This document shows positions 34,989 through 45,925 of a stretch of DNA of 64,000 nucleotides, one piece after another. The notes beneath the pieces were generated by a model. The model had not been told where the DNA came from. It searched no databases and saw only the letters and a program-made list of their open reading frames with translations. This stretch comes from Chytriomyces cf. hyalinus JEL632. Lineage: Eukaryota > Chytridiomycota > Chytridiomycetes > Chytridiales > Chytriomycetaceae. The position numbers were made by a program, and so were the translations under genes. Position 1 is the first letter of the stretch. Each line of letters starts with the position of its first letter. The stretch is taken from the NCBI GenBank assembly GCA_025435555.1, contig JAIWWG010000060.1, forward strand, positions 170,479 through 234,478, given 5' to 3'.

Positions 34989-35519
34989 TTGTAGGCAAAG
35001 TGACCCTTTCTTTCTTCTCTCAGTTATGAAATCATTTGCCCGATATGGGCATGCTGAACGCTTTCTTTAATTTGGTGCGCCATCATATCTAAAAAAACCC
35101 CGACGCTACCAATCCGTTTTCCTTTTCTTATTTGATGGGGGGCCTTGCCAAACTTCCTTGTTTCTTTTGGTTCATGTATTCCCCTCCTCCGCCGACTTTT
35201 ATTTGTTGGGTTTGCCCATTTGATTTTGTTTATACACTCGTGCCACTGACGTTGGGCAATACTCGTGCGTTTTCTTTCGTCTTGTTTGGTTTTTCCGTTT
35301 GTTTTGTTTTCGTCAGCAGCTTGCTGTGGTTTTCTTTTTTTTTATTTCGGAAATGAAATAGATGGTGTCTTGAATGTTTTTATCCGACTCCTGCGTTAGA
35401 CACGAGAAGCCAGTGTCAACACACTCTGTGTTCGTCAAGCAACACAACATGCGCAATTTAACAAATAAATAAAACCAAGAAACGTTTGTTTTTTCTGGAT
35501 AAGTGAGACGCACAACCCA
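34989..35519. other. Convergent 3' intergenic region
   Basis: A T-rich stretch between two convergent genes. It would hold both 3' untranslated regions. I see no gene or repeat in it. Confidence 0.45.
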
Positions 35520-36972
35520 TCACACGAATGCAAATTGGACCATCAGCGGAACATGATCACTTGGGACCGAGTGAGACGGCATACGCGGCGCAATGTCGTC
35601 AGTTCGGCGCGGCAATTCAAGCACCTGCTTCACGGTCAAGCGGCTTTTGAAATCAGCAGCACTGGGTGGTTGTCCATTTTCAGACGAATGCATGTCGCTA
35701 TGAAAAATAAACTGGCCGACAAGAAAAGAAAGGCAGAAGTTAGTTTAACGAAACGAGCAGAAACCAGATGGCATAAAAAAGGATAACACATTACATCCAC
35801 AAGAGCTTGAGAAGCCGAATGCCAAGTTGAATAGTACCGATCAAGCTCCCCCGCACAATATCCAATCCCGTTATACCCCGAATCCCGGTCAAGCCCCAAT
35901 ACAGCGTCTCTGAAATGAAATCCATGATGCACGAGACCCGTCTCGCATCCAAGCAGTGAGTAAACGGGGTCCATGCCTCGCCCCGTGAAACAAACTGGTT
36001 TAGGCGCAAATTGATCCAAACCCGGTTCGCCAGGTGGAGATAATAATTCTGCTCTCAATCGCCTTCTATGCTCCAAGATTGAGTACGGAGTGTTGGGTTG
36101 TGACGACAACATGCGGATTTGACCGCTAATCAAGTTTTCATTCAGTAGAAAAGGTTCAGTTTCACCGGCTAGCATGTAATGGTACATGGCACTTTCTTCA
36201 GTCATGTTCATGTCGCCACATATGACTGTCGAGTAGAGAGTGTTGTAGCGAGAAGCGAGTTGTTGGCATCGCTGAGTGAGAGAATGAAGCTGGGCCAGTT
36301 TGAGATGGCCACGTTTTGTGTTGAAAAGGAGATGAGTTGTAGCAACGCACACAGAGCGTGAGGAAGAAGAAGGCTGAAGATTAGAAGCGGATGAATTAGT
36401 AGACGAGGTTGAAGAGGGGGCTGAGTTTGATGATGCCGAATTTGACAGCGGGCTTGACGAGTGTTCAATCAAGTCGAGCACGGCGATTATGGCCACATTG
36501 TCCTTCCCAGTGACGGTTTTAAAGTCCAGGTCTTCCGCATGTCTCAAGGCAAACACCTTGTGCTTGTAGAACAAGGCGCTGCCATCAACGGCATCCCCGA
36601 GCCGTTTACAGTAGCGACCCGTATATCCCAGTCTAGCAAGACGTAATTGAAAAACAGTTTCAAATGCGCGTGGTTCCACCTATTTGAGAAGCCCAAGCCT
36701 GCATGTCAAACACATCCCCGAACGGAAAACACAGAAAAACTTCACAGCACCTCTTGAAGACATAGCACATCCGGCGCAAGATACTCAATGTCCCTCAGAA
36801 TGACTTCAGCCCGGTTTTTCCATCGCATTTCAGAGTTGCTCGAGTGCGAATACAGTTGCGGGTGTCTCTGGGCCAGGGTGTCGGATAGCACATTGTATGT
36901 CATGAGAGTGAAGCAGTCGTGGAATCCCTTGCGTCTGTCCTTCAGCTTCCAGCGTCGATGTCTCACATGCAT
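35520..36972 (-). CDS. ANGEL-type endonuclease/exonuclease/phosphatase (CCR4 family)
   Basis: Three exons (36972-36751, 36679-35795, 35711-35520) give 432 residues. The family includes CCR4, nocturnin and ANGEL, which act on RNA 3' ends (deadenylase or 2',3'-cyclic phosphatase activity). Catalytic motifs are seen in order: LMTYNVLSD, VLCLQEVEP, VATTHLLFN followed by the RxxQ-type helix, VICGDMNM, and the final PSDHVPLMVQF. ANGEL-like traits are the FKVAAAQMHVRHRRW-type lead-in and the long insertion before the last exon. The frame is open upstream to an acceptor-like site near 37040 but contains no earlier ATG, so a short 5' exon may be missing. A Ser-rich loop sits before VCVATTH. Confidence 0.82.
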
Positions 36973-37446
36973 TTGTGCTGCGGCGACTTTAAATAAATAA
37001 TTACGGTAAATATATTTGCTTGGACTGATCAAGAGGCACGACTGCAATGAAAAGAAACAAGCTCAGTGGGCATGTCCGATGAATAGCCAAATTACTTGCC
37101 CTGCACTGCATTATTTACCATCTGGACCAAACGCGCTACCACAACTGTGACTGAGGAATCTGACCAAAGTTCGATGGTGCGGCAAACTTCGATGCCTGCA
37201 TTTAGCCCCACCAGCTGTAGCTTGATCCTTACTCACCACGCCCAACTTCGTTCGTCAACAAATTTTTTCCGACTTTGTGGGTGCCCCAAAAAATCCCCCC
37301 ACACACCCCAAACTCACCTCCAACAGCCACAACAGGAAAAAAAAAGTCCGACTCCCCTATAAATAAGGCCTCTCGCGTCTGATCTTTATGAATAAAAAGT
37401 CTCTCAAAAACTTGCCATCAGCCAACTGAAAACACCCTCCCTGAAT
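36973..37446. promoter_or_regulatory. Divergent promoter, ANGEL gene/methionine synthase copy 2, with TATA box
   Basis: TATAAATA lies at 37358-37365, about 82 bp before the methionine synthase start. From 37403 rightward the sequence belongs to the identical repeat arm. Leftward to about 37250 it is homologous to the copy 1 promoter but diverged. Confidence 0.6.
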
Positions 37447-40423
37447 ATGCCCTCCTCTTCAATTCTCGGATTCCCCCGCATGGGTGCCAACCGCGACCTC
37501 AAGCATCTTGTCGAAGGATTCTGGAAGGGGACTGTTGCTGAGGCTGATCTCATCTCTGGTGCCAAGGTTTGTGGTCCCCACTGCTGTATATGCACTGCCA
37601 ATAACTCCCACACTAACCCCTCATCTCTCACCCCCTCTTCTCATCATGTAGGGCCTCCGTGCTGCGCACTGGAAGATCCAGAAGGACATGGGAATCGACC
37701 ACATCCCATCCAACGACTTTTCCCTGTACGACCATATTCTCGTGAGTATTGTCGCCACATCCATCAACCATCCTCAGCATACTAACTAACCTCAACTAGG
37801 ATGCCGCCGTCACTTTTGGCGCCATTCCACCACGCTACTCCTCCCTCCAAGGCCTCGATCTCTACTTTGCCATGGCCCGTGGACTCCAACGTCCCGGCTC
37901 AGTCGATGTCGCCTCGCTTCCAATGTCCAAGTACTTTGACACAAACTACCACTACGTCCCGGTGCCACTCACCCCAACCACGAACTTCTCTCTCGCGGCC
38001 AACAACAAACCCGTGCAAGAGTACCTCGAAGCCAAAGCACTCGGCATCCAGACACGTCCTTATATTGTTGGGCCAATGAGCTTCTTGCTTCTGGCTCGTG
38101 CCAGTAAGGATGCTACCTCGGGTTTCAGCAAGTTGAGCCTGTTGTACTCGCTTGTGGACCAGTATGCTGCCTTGATCTCGGAGCTTGACGCTGCCGGAGC
38201 AGAGTGGATCCAGGTAACATGACATTAGCTGAGCAGTCATAAAACTGCATCAAGTGATACTAACTCCCATTCCTCGATTGCGAATCCCACCAGTTGGATG
38301 AACCCCACTTGGTGATGGACCTGAGTGCACAAGAACAAGCTGCCTACACTGAAGCCTACACCCGCCTCGCCAGCAAGATTGCCGGCAAACGCATCAAGGT
38401 CCTTGTTGCAACCTACTTTGAAGGGCTCGAATCACAAAACGCCGAGCTCGCTTTCGCGCTGCCAGGAGTCCATGCCGTCCATGTGGACCTTGTGCGTGGG
38501 TTGGACAGCTTCGAGCGCGTGTTGGCCATTGCTCAAAAGACAGACAAGAGCGTTTCTTTGGGTGTTGTTGATGGTAGAAATGTTTGGAAGGCGGACTTGG
38601 GACATGCTGTGGGTCTTGTGCAGCAGGCTGTGGAGGTTCTTGGTGCCAAGCGCGTGATTGTTGCAAGTTCTTGTTCGTTGCTGCATTCCCCACACTCGTT
38701 GGATGCCGAGAAGGCTGCTACCAATGCCGACTTGGAGATGATTGACTGGATGTCATTTGCGGTGGAGAAGGTGCGCGTTTTCAAGCATTTGCCACTTCAG
38801 CCACCTTGTTACTAACGATATTGATACAGCTTTCAGAAGTGGCCGTTGTCACCAAGGCCGTCAACTTTGGCTCGCAGTCCGTGAAGGAAGCTCTGGACGC
38901 CAACAAAAAGAGCGTCACTTCCCGCCTGACTTCCACCCGCATCCACAACCCAGCCGTGCAAGAACGTCTCCGTGCAGTTACCCCAGCTATGACTTCAAGA
39001 AAGTCCGAGTACCTCACGCGTCGCTCTGTCCAGACAAAGCTGCTGAACCTGCCAAAATACCCCACCACCACCATTGGATCCTTCCCACAGACAGCGTCTC
39101 TCCGCCGCATCCGCGCACAGTTTAAGAAGGGAAGCATCAAGCAAGACGAGTACGAGCGACTTTTGAAGGAGGAAATTGCCACTGTTGTCAAGTTTCAAGA
39201 GAAACTCGATATTGATGTTTTGGTGCACGGTGAAGCCGAGCGCAACGATATGGTGGAATATTTTGGCGAGATGCTGAGCGGAGTTGGGTTCACCAAGAAC
39301 GGCTGGGTGCAGAGTTACGGCTCACGATGTGTCAAGCCACCTGTGATTTACGGAGATGTCAGCCGACCCAGCGCCATGACTGTTGCTTGGACCAAGTACG
39401 CCCAAAGTCTCACCAGCAGACCCATGAAGGGAATGCTCACGGGACCGCTGACGATTCTTTGCTGGTCATTTGTCCGTGATGACCAACCCCGTGAATACAC
39501 TGCCAAGCAGATTGCGCTTGCTGTCCGTGACGAAGTAGTGGACCTTGAAGCTGCCGGAATCAAAGTGATCCAAATCGACGAGCCAGCCATCCGTGAAGGA
39601 CTCCCCCTCCGCCGTGGAAAATGGAACGCGTACCTCAAGTGGGCCGTTGACTCGTTCCTGCTGGCATCTTGCGGCGTGCAAGACGGCACCCAAATCCACA
39701 GCCACATGTGCTACAGTGACTTTGAAGACATTATGGACGCAATAATTCAACTTGACTGCGATGTGTTGTCGATTGAGAGCGCCAAGTCGGATTTGAAGCT
39801 GCTGCAAGCATTCCAGGAGCGAGCGTACCCCAACGAGCTTGGACCTGGAGTGTTTGACATTCACACGCAGAGAGTTGCACCGCAGGCGGAGATGAAGACG
39901 CGTGTGGACCAAATGAAGTCGTGTCTGGCTTGGGACCGCATTTGGATCAACCCGGACTGTGGTCTTAAAACGCGTGGGTGGGAAGAGACTGAGGCGGTGC
40001 TGAAGAACATGGTTCAGACAGCGAAGGAGTTCCGAGCAGCAGCTGCATCTGCGTGAGATTGGGTGGAGTTGTTAGTTTTTTTTGAAGTGAAATTGTCCAT
40101 GGAAAACGATGCGAATAAAGCGCTACCGAAATTAGTTTATGATGTTCTTCATTTGCAATATGCTGATGGATTCCAGCAGATGAATCGCAAGAGAAGAGGC
40201 GTTGACAAAGTATCGCCTGGGTAGATGCGTGTTTCGAAAGTGCGCAAAGCAAATGTCAGTCAGTGTTTTGAAATGAGAGAGGGTGGACCTGAAAGTGCGA
40301 TCAAGCTGTCTGATGCCTCTTTCCCAAAGTCAACGGTCCTGAGGGTGGGAAGGAGGCAGTGCGCGCCGTGGGACGGCGGGGTAAGCATAGGAGTACCTCT
40401 GAAGGGATTCCAAGCACGAGTGC
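37403..40423. repeat. Right arm of a 3,021-bp inverted repeat (methionine synthase copy 2)
   Basis: Reverse complement of 22651-25671. The arms are separated by about 11.7 kb that holds four complete genes. Recombination between the arms would invert that segment. Confidence 0.9.
37447..40056 (+). CDS. MET6: Cobalamin-independent methionine synthase, copy 2
   Basis: Five exons (37447-37566, 37652-37741, 37800-38213, 38294-38770, 38830-40056) give 775 residues. The product, domains and zinc ligands are as in copy 1, and I see no change in exons or introns. It diverges from the ANGEL gene and is followed 1.2 kb downstream by ORFX copy 2. The gap to ORFX is about 350 bp longer than in copy 1. 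Identical introns beside diverged flanks mean that the core was homogenised recently. Confidence 0.95.
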
Positions 40424-41282
40424 AGCGAGTTACTGCAAGGGGTGAGGCATTCGAGGGTAGGCTTGGGCGCCGGATGAAACTCCTAAGGTCACTCGACTTG
40501 TATTCGCTGATGGGTCAACCAGCTTCTGAAGTCAAGGTGGGGTATATGGGGAGATTTGCATGAAGTTCAAGTTCAAAGCTCTCGCCGTAGGGAGGTAGTA
40601 CTGATTTACAGTTGGTTTGAGGCAGGGGAGCTGGGAAGCGAGACAGGGCTATTGCATACTGAGTTTATAGTTGACATGCGCCTGACTTGCTGAGTCAGAA
40701 TAAAATTGTGCGAGTGTTCTGCGCCAGAGCGACTGTTTCCGAATCATGACATCGTGGGTTCCCGTGTGTGAGTGCCCCACTGGTCGAAAGCCGTTGAAAT
40801 CGATTGGAGCTGAGCAAGTTCAGAGAAGGTTCCGATGCAACAAAGCTGGCTCTGAAATGCAAAGGTTTCAGCGACGCTCAAGGCAGTGGCGGTATCAAGC
40901 GTGGCATGGCCGGCCCAGGTTGGTGCTGGTGCAGTTTGAAGCGAGGCATAATCAGGTTTTGATACTTGGTTGGCAAAAGGCAAATTTTGAAACCAGGTTT
41001 CTTATTGCTTAGGTAATCACCGGTTCTCGTAGTTTCTGTCCCAGGGGCCGCGAGCTTGGTATGTATTTCCCGCAAATCGAGGGACGGTGCGTTGGTCGGC
41101 GCTGAGCGGGTGTGGATGTCAGCGGCGGCGGAGTCGATCCTATCGGCTGGCGCGAACTCGTCGGCAAAAAAAGATGGGCAACAGCCTCACCACATCCAAC
41201 CATCTTGTTCCTCGGACCTCTCTTCATCCTCTTTGCTTCTCAAAGAGTGCTCTCCACTAATTAACGCTGCTTCTGAAGGAGC
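40057..41282. other. Intergenic between methionine synthase copy 2 and ORFX copy 2
   Basis: The first 367 bp belong to the identical arm. The rest shows reduced similarity to the copy 1 region near the boundary, then none obvious. Several short open frames are present on both strands; none resembles a known protein. Confidence 0.45.
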
Positions 41283-41846
41283 ATGAAGCGTTCGTCAGCC
41301 AATATGCCCGCTGTCGTCATAGCGCGAGACGACACGTCCAATACCCTCCTTTTAAGCTCGATGGGTGCAGGATCACTGGAACATTCTGAAGTACAACGAC
41401 TGTGCATCCTCGCGCTGCTGACGTCATTTTCCCAAGCATCCGTCGCAAACCCGGACCGCCTCATCTATTCACTGGCGGGGAAGATGTTTTATCCGTGGTC
41501 ACCAGTACCGTTTGGGGGCACCCGCACAAATCCCGGGTTTGCTCGGTATGAAGGAAGGACACCGGCTGCTTTGTTGAAATTTATCGTTTCTGAATCTCTG
41601 GAGGTCTATCAGAAATATGAGTATCGGGAGGCCCTGCAGTTCCTGATTTCAGCGGCAAACCAGGTTCTAGCTTTACAGGAAAGTGGAGCAAAAGATGAGA
41701 TGGATGAGCTGATGTTGAAAGGGATGAAGAAGTCTGGGAGCATTGAATGGTTCGGTGCGGCAGTGATCCCGAGGGCCTTGCGCGAAGGAAGGAATGCATT
41801 TGCTCAAGCCCGTGGAGTTGTTTTCACGCCGCGGCAGAAGGGATAG
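41283..41846 (+). CDS. Unknown conserved protein, ORFX copy 2
   Basis: One exon, 187 residues from the ATG at 41283. It is the paralogue of 21566-22147. Shared blocks are NPDRL, YSLAGKMFYPWSP, PFGGTRT, VLALQE, GAKDE, LKGMKKSG and the final TP-basic end. Differences are mostly conservative (for example Val/Ile, Asp/Glu), which points to purifying selection. I do not recognise the family. It has no signal peptide or membrane segment. It lies on the same strand as methionine syn-thase copy 2, downstream, as in copy 1. Confidence 0.7.
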   Translation: MKRSSANMPAVVIARDDTSNTLLLSSMGAGSLEHSEVQRLCILALLTSFSQASVANPDRLIYSLAGKMFYPWSPVPFGGTRTNPGFARYEGRTPAALLKFIVSESLEVYQKYEYREALQFLISAANQVLALQESGAKDEMDELMLKGMKKSGSIEWFGAAVIPRALREGRNAFAQARGVVFTPRQKG

Positions 41847-43389
41847 AGTTGTACATTGTTTCGCATTAAATGTGGAAGTGTACCCTTCGGCGTTTCAATT
41901 TCTTGTAACTCCTTGGGCCCTGTTCCGCGTATTCTGTCTGGCTCGTTTATTGAATTGTCTGTGAGTGTGGTATTTTCCAGTTGATGCATTAACGCGTGTT
42001 TTATTGTTGCTTCCAGCATTTTCATCTGGGGGAAGCGTTGCTTTATTCATCCATCGCGGACTGTGAACAACGCCATGAGTTCTGGATCGTGCAGGAAACT
42101 TTTGAAAACAGATCTCTACTCAAAAAAGCACCTCTTGCATGCCCACCTTTACTTTTGCATTCTAGTTTTGTCAGCTTCAAGGAAAGAGCCTTTTGTGGCC
42201 CAGTTGCGCAGTGAACTTCGTTGTGATATGCTCTGTATTAACTGGCGCTTCCAGTTGCGAAGCCAAGCTTCAGAAAGGCCTTGAAACGTGGCGGTGCTTA
42301 CACGAAGCTGTTGCTTGCGGATTCGGAATTCGTCCCAGCTCAGTTTTTTCGGACAAAACGCCGAACACAATCAAGTTGAGTGTACCATTCCATCCCTTTC
42401 AAAACTAGCCCGTGCTAATATTCAGTGCTTGGCCCAGACATGCTGCGGTGCAACCAACAAAAGCACTTTATTTTGTGCCATAAGAACTCAAAGACGGCCA
42501 AGTCGACGGAAAACATTTGTGTGAAACGGCACAAGCCAAATTCGACACAAAATGTCAAACTTATGCTCGCCGTTTGCGTTTGCAGACAGCTCGTTTGAAG
42601 AAGGGAATCCTGTCGATGGATTTTGTCGTGCCTGATTCGTGTTTTTTCCGAAGTCACGGAAAAATGATTGCGCAGTGATTGAAAATCCGGAAGATGTCAA
42701 GCAAGCATCCTTCAAGCATCCTTCTCGATGGTTCCATGGATATCACCCCCGACCCCAACTGCCGAAAGGGATTCTCTGACCCGGAAGCAAAAGATGTCAG
42801 TCGTGCCCCAAAAAGCGGATCCAGTTTCATTTTTCGAAATCTCCCGATCTGATTTTTTTTGCCGCAAATGACCGACCTCATTACAGGAAGCGGGGTACGA
42901 AAAGTACGAAATGTATGTGTTTCGCAGTTTCTCCGGAATTGTGACTCAGATCTGATAAAAGTGAGTCGGTTGAACGCATCAGTTGCGAAAGTCTTGTGGC
43001 AAAACCAAGTTTCGAAAGATGTATCGACCTAAAGGGCGCCCCGAACGAGTTGCCACAAAGAGCCAGCAAATAGTCAGAAGGAGAAGGAACGAGCACATAG
43101 TGTATTCTGACATATCGCTCGTAAATTATCTTGACCTAAACAGCATCACATCCATCGGAAATCAGCATGATACAACAGCAACAACAAACGACTCATGTGA
43201 AAACAAAGGTTTTGCAATTCGCGCTCCAGGAACCGCCGGACTGGTAAGACTCAAAAATCCGTGCCAGCAGGCGTTGCAGTGCTGCATGGAATGTACAGGC
43301 GCAGACTAAAACTTCTCGTTTTGCCCTCTTCCGGACATTTCCTCTGCTTCTTGACACGTAATTTCTAATTTCAAATTTTATTTTCTCAA
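41847..43389. other. Gene-poor stretch
   Basis: No intact gene is recognised. The small frames on both strands are shorter than about 110 codons and none shows a known domain. A short direct repeat (CAAGCATCCTT twice) lies near 42703-42724. Confidence 0.35.
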
Positions 43390-44265
43390 CCCAAAAACAA
43401 AGCATCTGCTCCCAACCAACCCAGCAGGGCTGCAGCACCGGTTGCCGTCACGGTTGCGATGTCGCATGCTTTGTTTGAGTTGCGTCGGCTCACCAGGACT
43501 GCGGAACTGGTTTCGGTTTCGGCTTCGGCCTCGACAATACACTCTGGGTGAGGAAGCCGTCTGTAGGGGAAAAGGTGAGCTTCCCTCTTGTTCATATGAG
43601 AACACTGCGAGGTTGTTTGTTAACCCCTCTAATTCTCCTATTTATTCTCCTATTTTATATATTCTCCTATTTTATATATTCTCCTATTTTATAGAGAGTG
43701 AATGCAACATTCTTTTGACGCGCGATCCAAATATCCCAAGGGCAAAGCATACGCTCGCAACCAACGCAGCAGGGCTGCAGTACCGGTTGCCGTCACGGTT
43801 GCGATGTCGCATGCTTTGTTTGAGTTGCGTCGGCTCACCAGGACTGCGGAACTGGTTTCGGTTTCGGCTTCGGCCTCGACAATACACTCTGGGTGAGGAA
43901 GCCGTCTGTAGGGGAAAAGGTGAGCTTCCCTCTTGTTCATATGAGAACACGGCGAGGTTGTTTGTTGACCCCTCTAATTCTCCTATTTATTCTCCTATTT
44001 TATATATTCTCCTATTTTATATATTCTCCTATTTTATAGAGAGTGAATGCAACATTCTTTTGACGCGCGATCCAAATATCCCAAGGGCAAAGCATACGCT
44101 CGCAACCAACGCAGCAGGGCTGCAGTACCGGTTGCCGTCACGGTTGCGATGTCGCATGCTTTGTTTGAGTTGCGTCGGCTCACCAGGACTGCGGAACTGG
44201 TTTCGGTTTCGGCTTCGGCCTCGACAATACACTCTGGGTGAGGAAGCCGTCTGTAGGGGAAAAGT
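43390..44265. repeat. 345-bp tandem repeat, about 2.5 copies
   Basis: Copies align from 43424, 43769 and 44114, a period of 345 bp. The third copy is cut at about 44265. The complete parts differ at only a few bases (for example CAGCACC versus CAGTACC near the unit start). Each full unit contains three short internal repeats of ATTCTCCTATTTTATAT. Because 345 is a multiple of three, frames stay open across the array, but I do not take this as coding. Confidence 0.9.
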
Positions 44266-44461
44266 TGAGCGCCCCCTGTGTTCATTATGCTTCGGCATGG
44301 ATTGACACTCTTGATGGCAATGGGTACTGAGGGATAGAGAAGGGATGACGGTTGGACTCACACTCTGGCTGCAACCTTCTGTTGGGTTCTGATTCACGTT
44401 TCGGAACCCTGTTTTTTTGGTGGGATATGATTCAGGGCCTCCTCGCGGCTCCCACTGGAAA

Positions 44462-44490
44462 CGAGAGCAAAGAACAAACCTTTGCTCTCG
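44462..44490. repeat. 11-bp perfect inverted repeat (hairpin)
   Basis: CGAGAGCAAAG, a 7-base spacer, then CTTTGCTCTCG. Confidence 0.75.
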
Positions 44491-44587
44491 GCTGACACTG
44501 AATCGATTTCATCTCGTTCCGTTCTTGTGGAGGTTTCCTGAAATAAACGGTCTGACTGTCGCTGTGTTTGAAACCCCAAGGATGTTT

Positions 44588-44712
44588 GGCAGCAAAAAAA
44601 AAAAAAACGCAGGTACCCAGCGCCACGGTCATAGCAGCACGAGCGAAGGCTGCCCCAACGAGTGAAGCAGTCCCGCATGAATCAGCACAACCTGATATTC
44701 GGAAACAGGCCA
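44588..44712. repeat. Dispersed decayed repeat, copy 1
   Basis: It shares two blocks with 48303-48508: the stretch around GCAGCAAAAAA-ACGCAGGTAC, and a near-exact 40-bp block holding CCCGCATGAATCAGCACAAC. Confidence 0.65.
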
Positions 44713-44884
44713 CCGAAGCTTTCTGTTAAATTGTTCGATCATTTCCTTTTGTTAACAAAATCAGAAAAACAGGAGATCACGCAAATTCAAACACCACTCC
44801 CTCTGCAACCAAGTGCACCTCAAGCGGGTGAACAATTCATGCTGCCAGAGCCACGACCTTGCAATCAAGACACTTCTACTGCAG

Positions 44885-45925
44885 ATGCTCAAGGAACTCA
44901 ACACTTACCAGAAACAGCTTCAAATATTAACAAGCGTCAACGACTTGTTTCCGTCGAAAACCACTCCTTGTCCGTCTGCCAACATTGTACCCGCAATGCC
45001 AGCAATGCCCTCTGGATATACACTTGAATCAATGCCGCCTGAAATCCTCGACCGAATTGCATCGTTTGTGAGCGCCAGCCATGACATCCTGCGATTGTGC
45101 CATACTGTTCGTTACTTCAAATACATCTCAAAGGCCATGTTTGACTTTGCAAGCGCCTTTAAACCCCCCCGAAAGCCTGTGGATCTCTGGCCCCGAATCA
45201 AAGTAGAAACTGTTCTCTACACAATACCACCGTTGAAGCGTCAATTGCTTGGAGCCTACTCACGTATTCTTTCCAAGCATGGTGGATCTGCAACTATCAA
45301 GAAATCATTTCGAGTGGAGGCTATATTGGGTGTTCTTCCTCAAACAGTTGAAGTCTTGCTGAACAACTCAAAGGACTTGCCTGTCCTGAACAGATTCCTT
45401 GCTGCTGTGGGTAATGCCAAAAAGAATGTTGGGGAGCTTACATTTGGGGAGAAGTATTTTAAAAGCAACGGCGAATGTGGCCCAGTGTTGCTCAATTTGA
45501 CGACCGACTGGTTGTCGATCCTTCCAATCCATGTGCTTCGATTCAATTCTGTTGTTCCAACCGAAATACTGGGCATGTTTCATCTGGCTCCAAAACTTGG
45601 GTCTCTCCACCTGCCAAGGGTGGAGAATTATGCCGGTGTTGCTTTATCCAAGTGCAAGCTGCTGAGGAAACTGTCAGTGGCAGACGTGTTTGACGGGAGG
45701 AAAAGCCCGGAGGAACTTGTGCAGCAAGTGGTCAACATTGTGGAAGGAACCAAGATTCAGCAAGTGGAGGTGGTTGTGCCAAAAGATTGCAAGATATTTC
45801 CACGCAGAGATTTGACGGATTTAGCAACCACCTTGTTTCTGCAACATGGATGGCACAAGCGAATGGAATACCTTGAGAGAATGGATCAGCATGCGTCGAT
45901 GTATTTTGTATGCCCGAAACTGTGA
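44885..45925 (+). CDS. F-box-like protein
   Basis: One exon, 346 residues from the first in-frame ATG at 44885; the frame is open further left without ATG. A short coiled coil (LKELNTYQKQLQILTSV) is followed by an F-box-like segment at about residues 45-85 (LESMPPEILDRIASFV, LRLCHTVRYFKYISK). The rest has Leu-rich, repeat-like strands but no repeat I can name. By analogy with F-box proteins it may be an SCF ubiquitin-ligase substrate receptor. The gene stands alone in a repeat-rich, gene-poor stretch, so it may belong to a lineage-specific expanded family. Confidence 0.6.
   Translation: MLKELNTYQKQLQILTSVNDLFPSKTTPCPSANIVPAMPAMPSGYTLESMPPEILDRIASFVSASHDILRLCHTVRYFKYISKAMFDFASAFKPPRKPVDLWPRIKVETVLYTIPPLKRQLLGAYSRILSKHGGSATIKKSFRVEAILGVLPQTVEVLLNNSKDLPVLNRFLAAVGNAKKNVGELTFGEKYFKSNGECGPVLLNLTTDWLSILPIHVLRFNSVVPTEILGMFHLAPKLGSLHLPRVENYAGVALSKCKLLRKLSVADVFDGRKSPEELVQQVVNIVEGTKIQQVEVVVPKDCKIFPRRDLTDLATTLFLQHGWHKRMEYLERMDQHASMYFVCPKL

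Larger units (their letters stand above)
44266..44884. other. Gap between the tandem array and the F-box-like gene
   Basis: It contains a strong hairpin (44462-44490) and one copy of a dispersed decayed repeat (44588-44712). No clear coding exon is seen, though a 5' exon of the following gene could lie here. Confidence 0.4.

Noticed and set aside
43620-43700. Regularly spaced short repeats resembling a CRISPR array
   Set aside because: Three adjoining 17-bp AT-rich units without unique spacers, in a eukaryotic nuclear context. This is a minisatellite.
43442-44305. Open frame of 287 codons across the tandem repeat
   Set aside because: It has no ATG start, the opposite strand is also open, and length follows from a repeat period divisible by three. 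No protein domain is visible.
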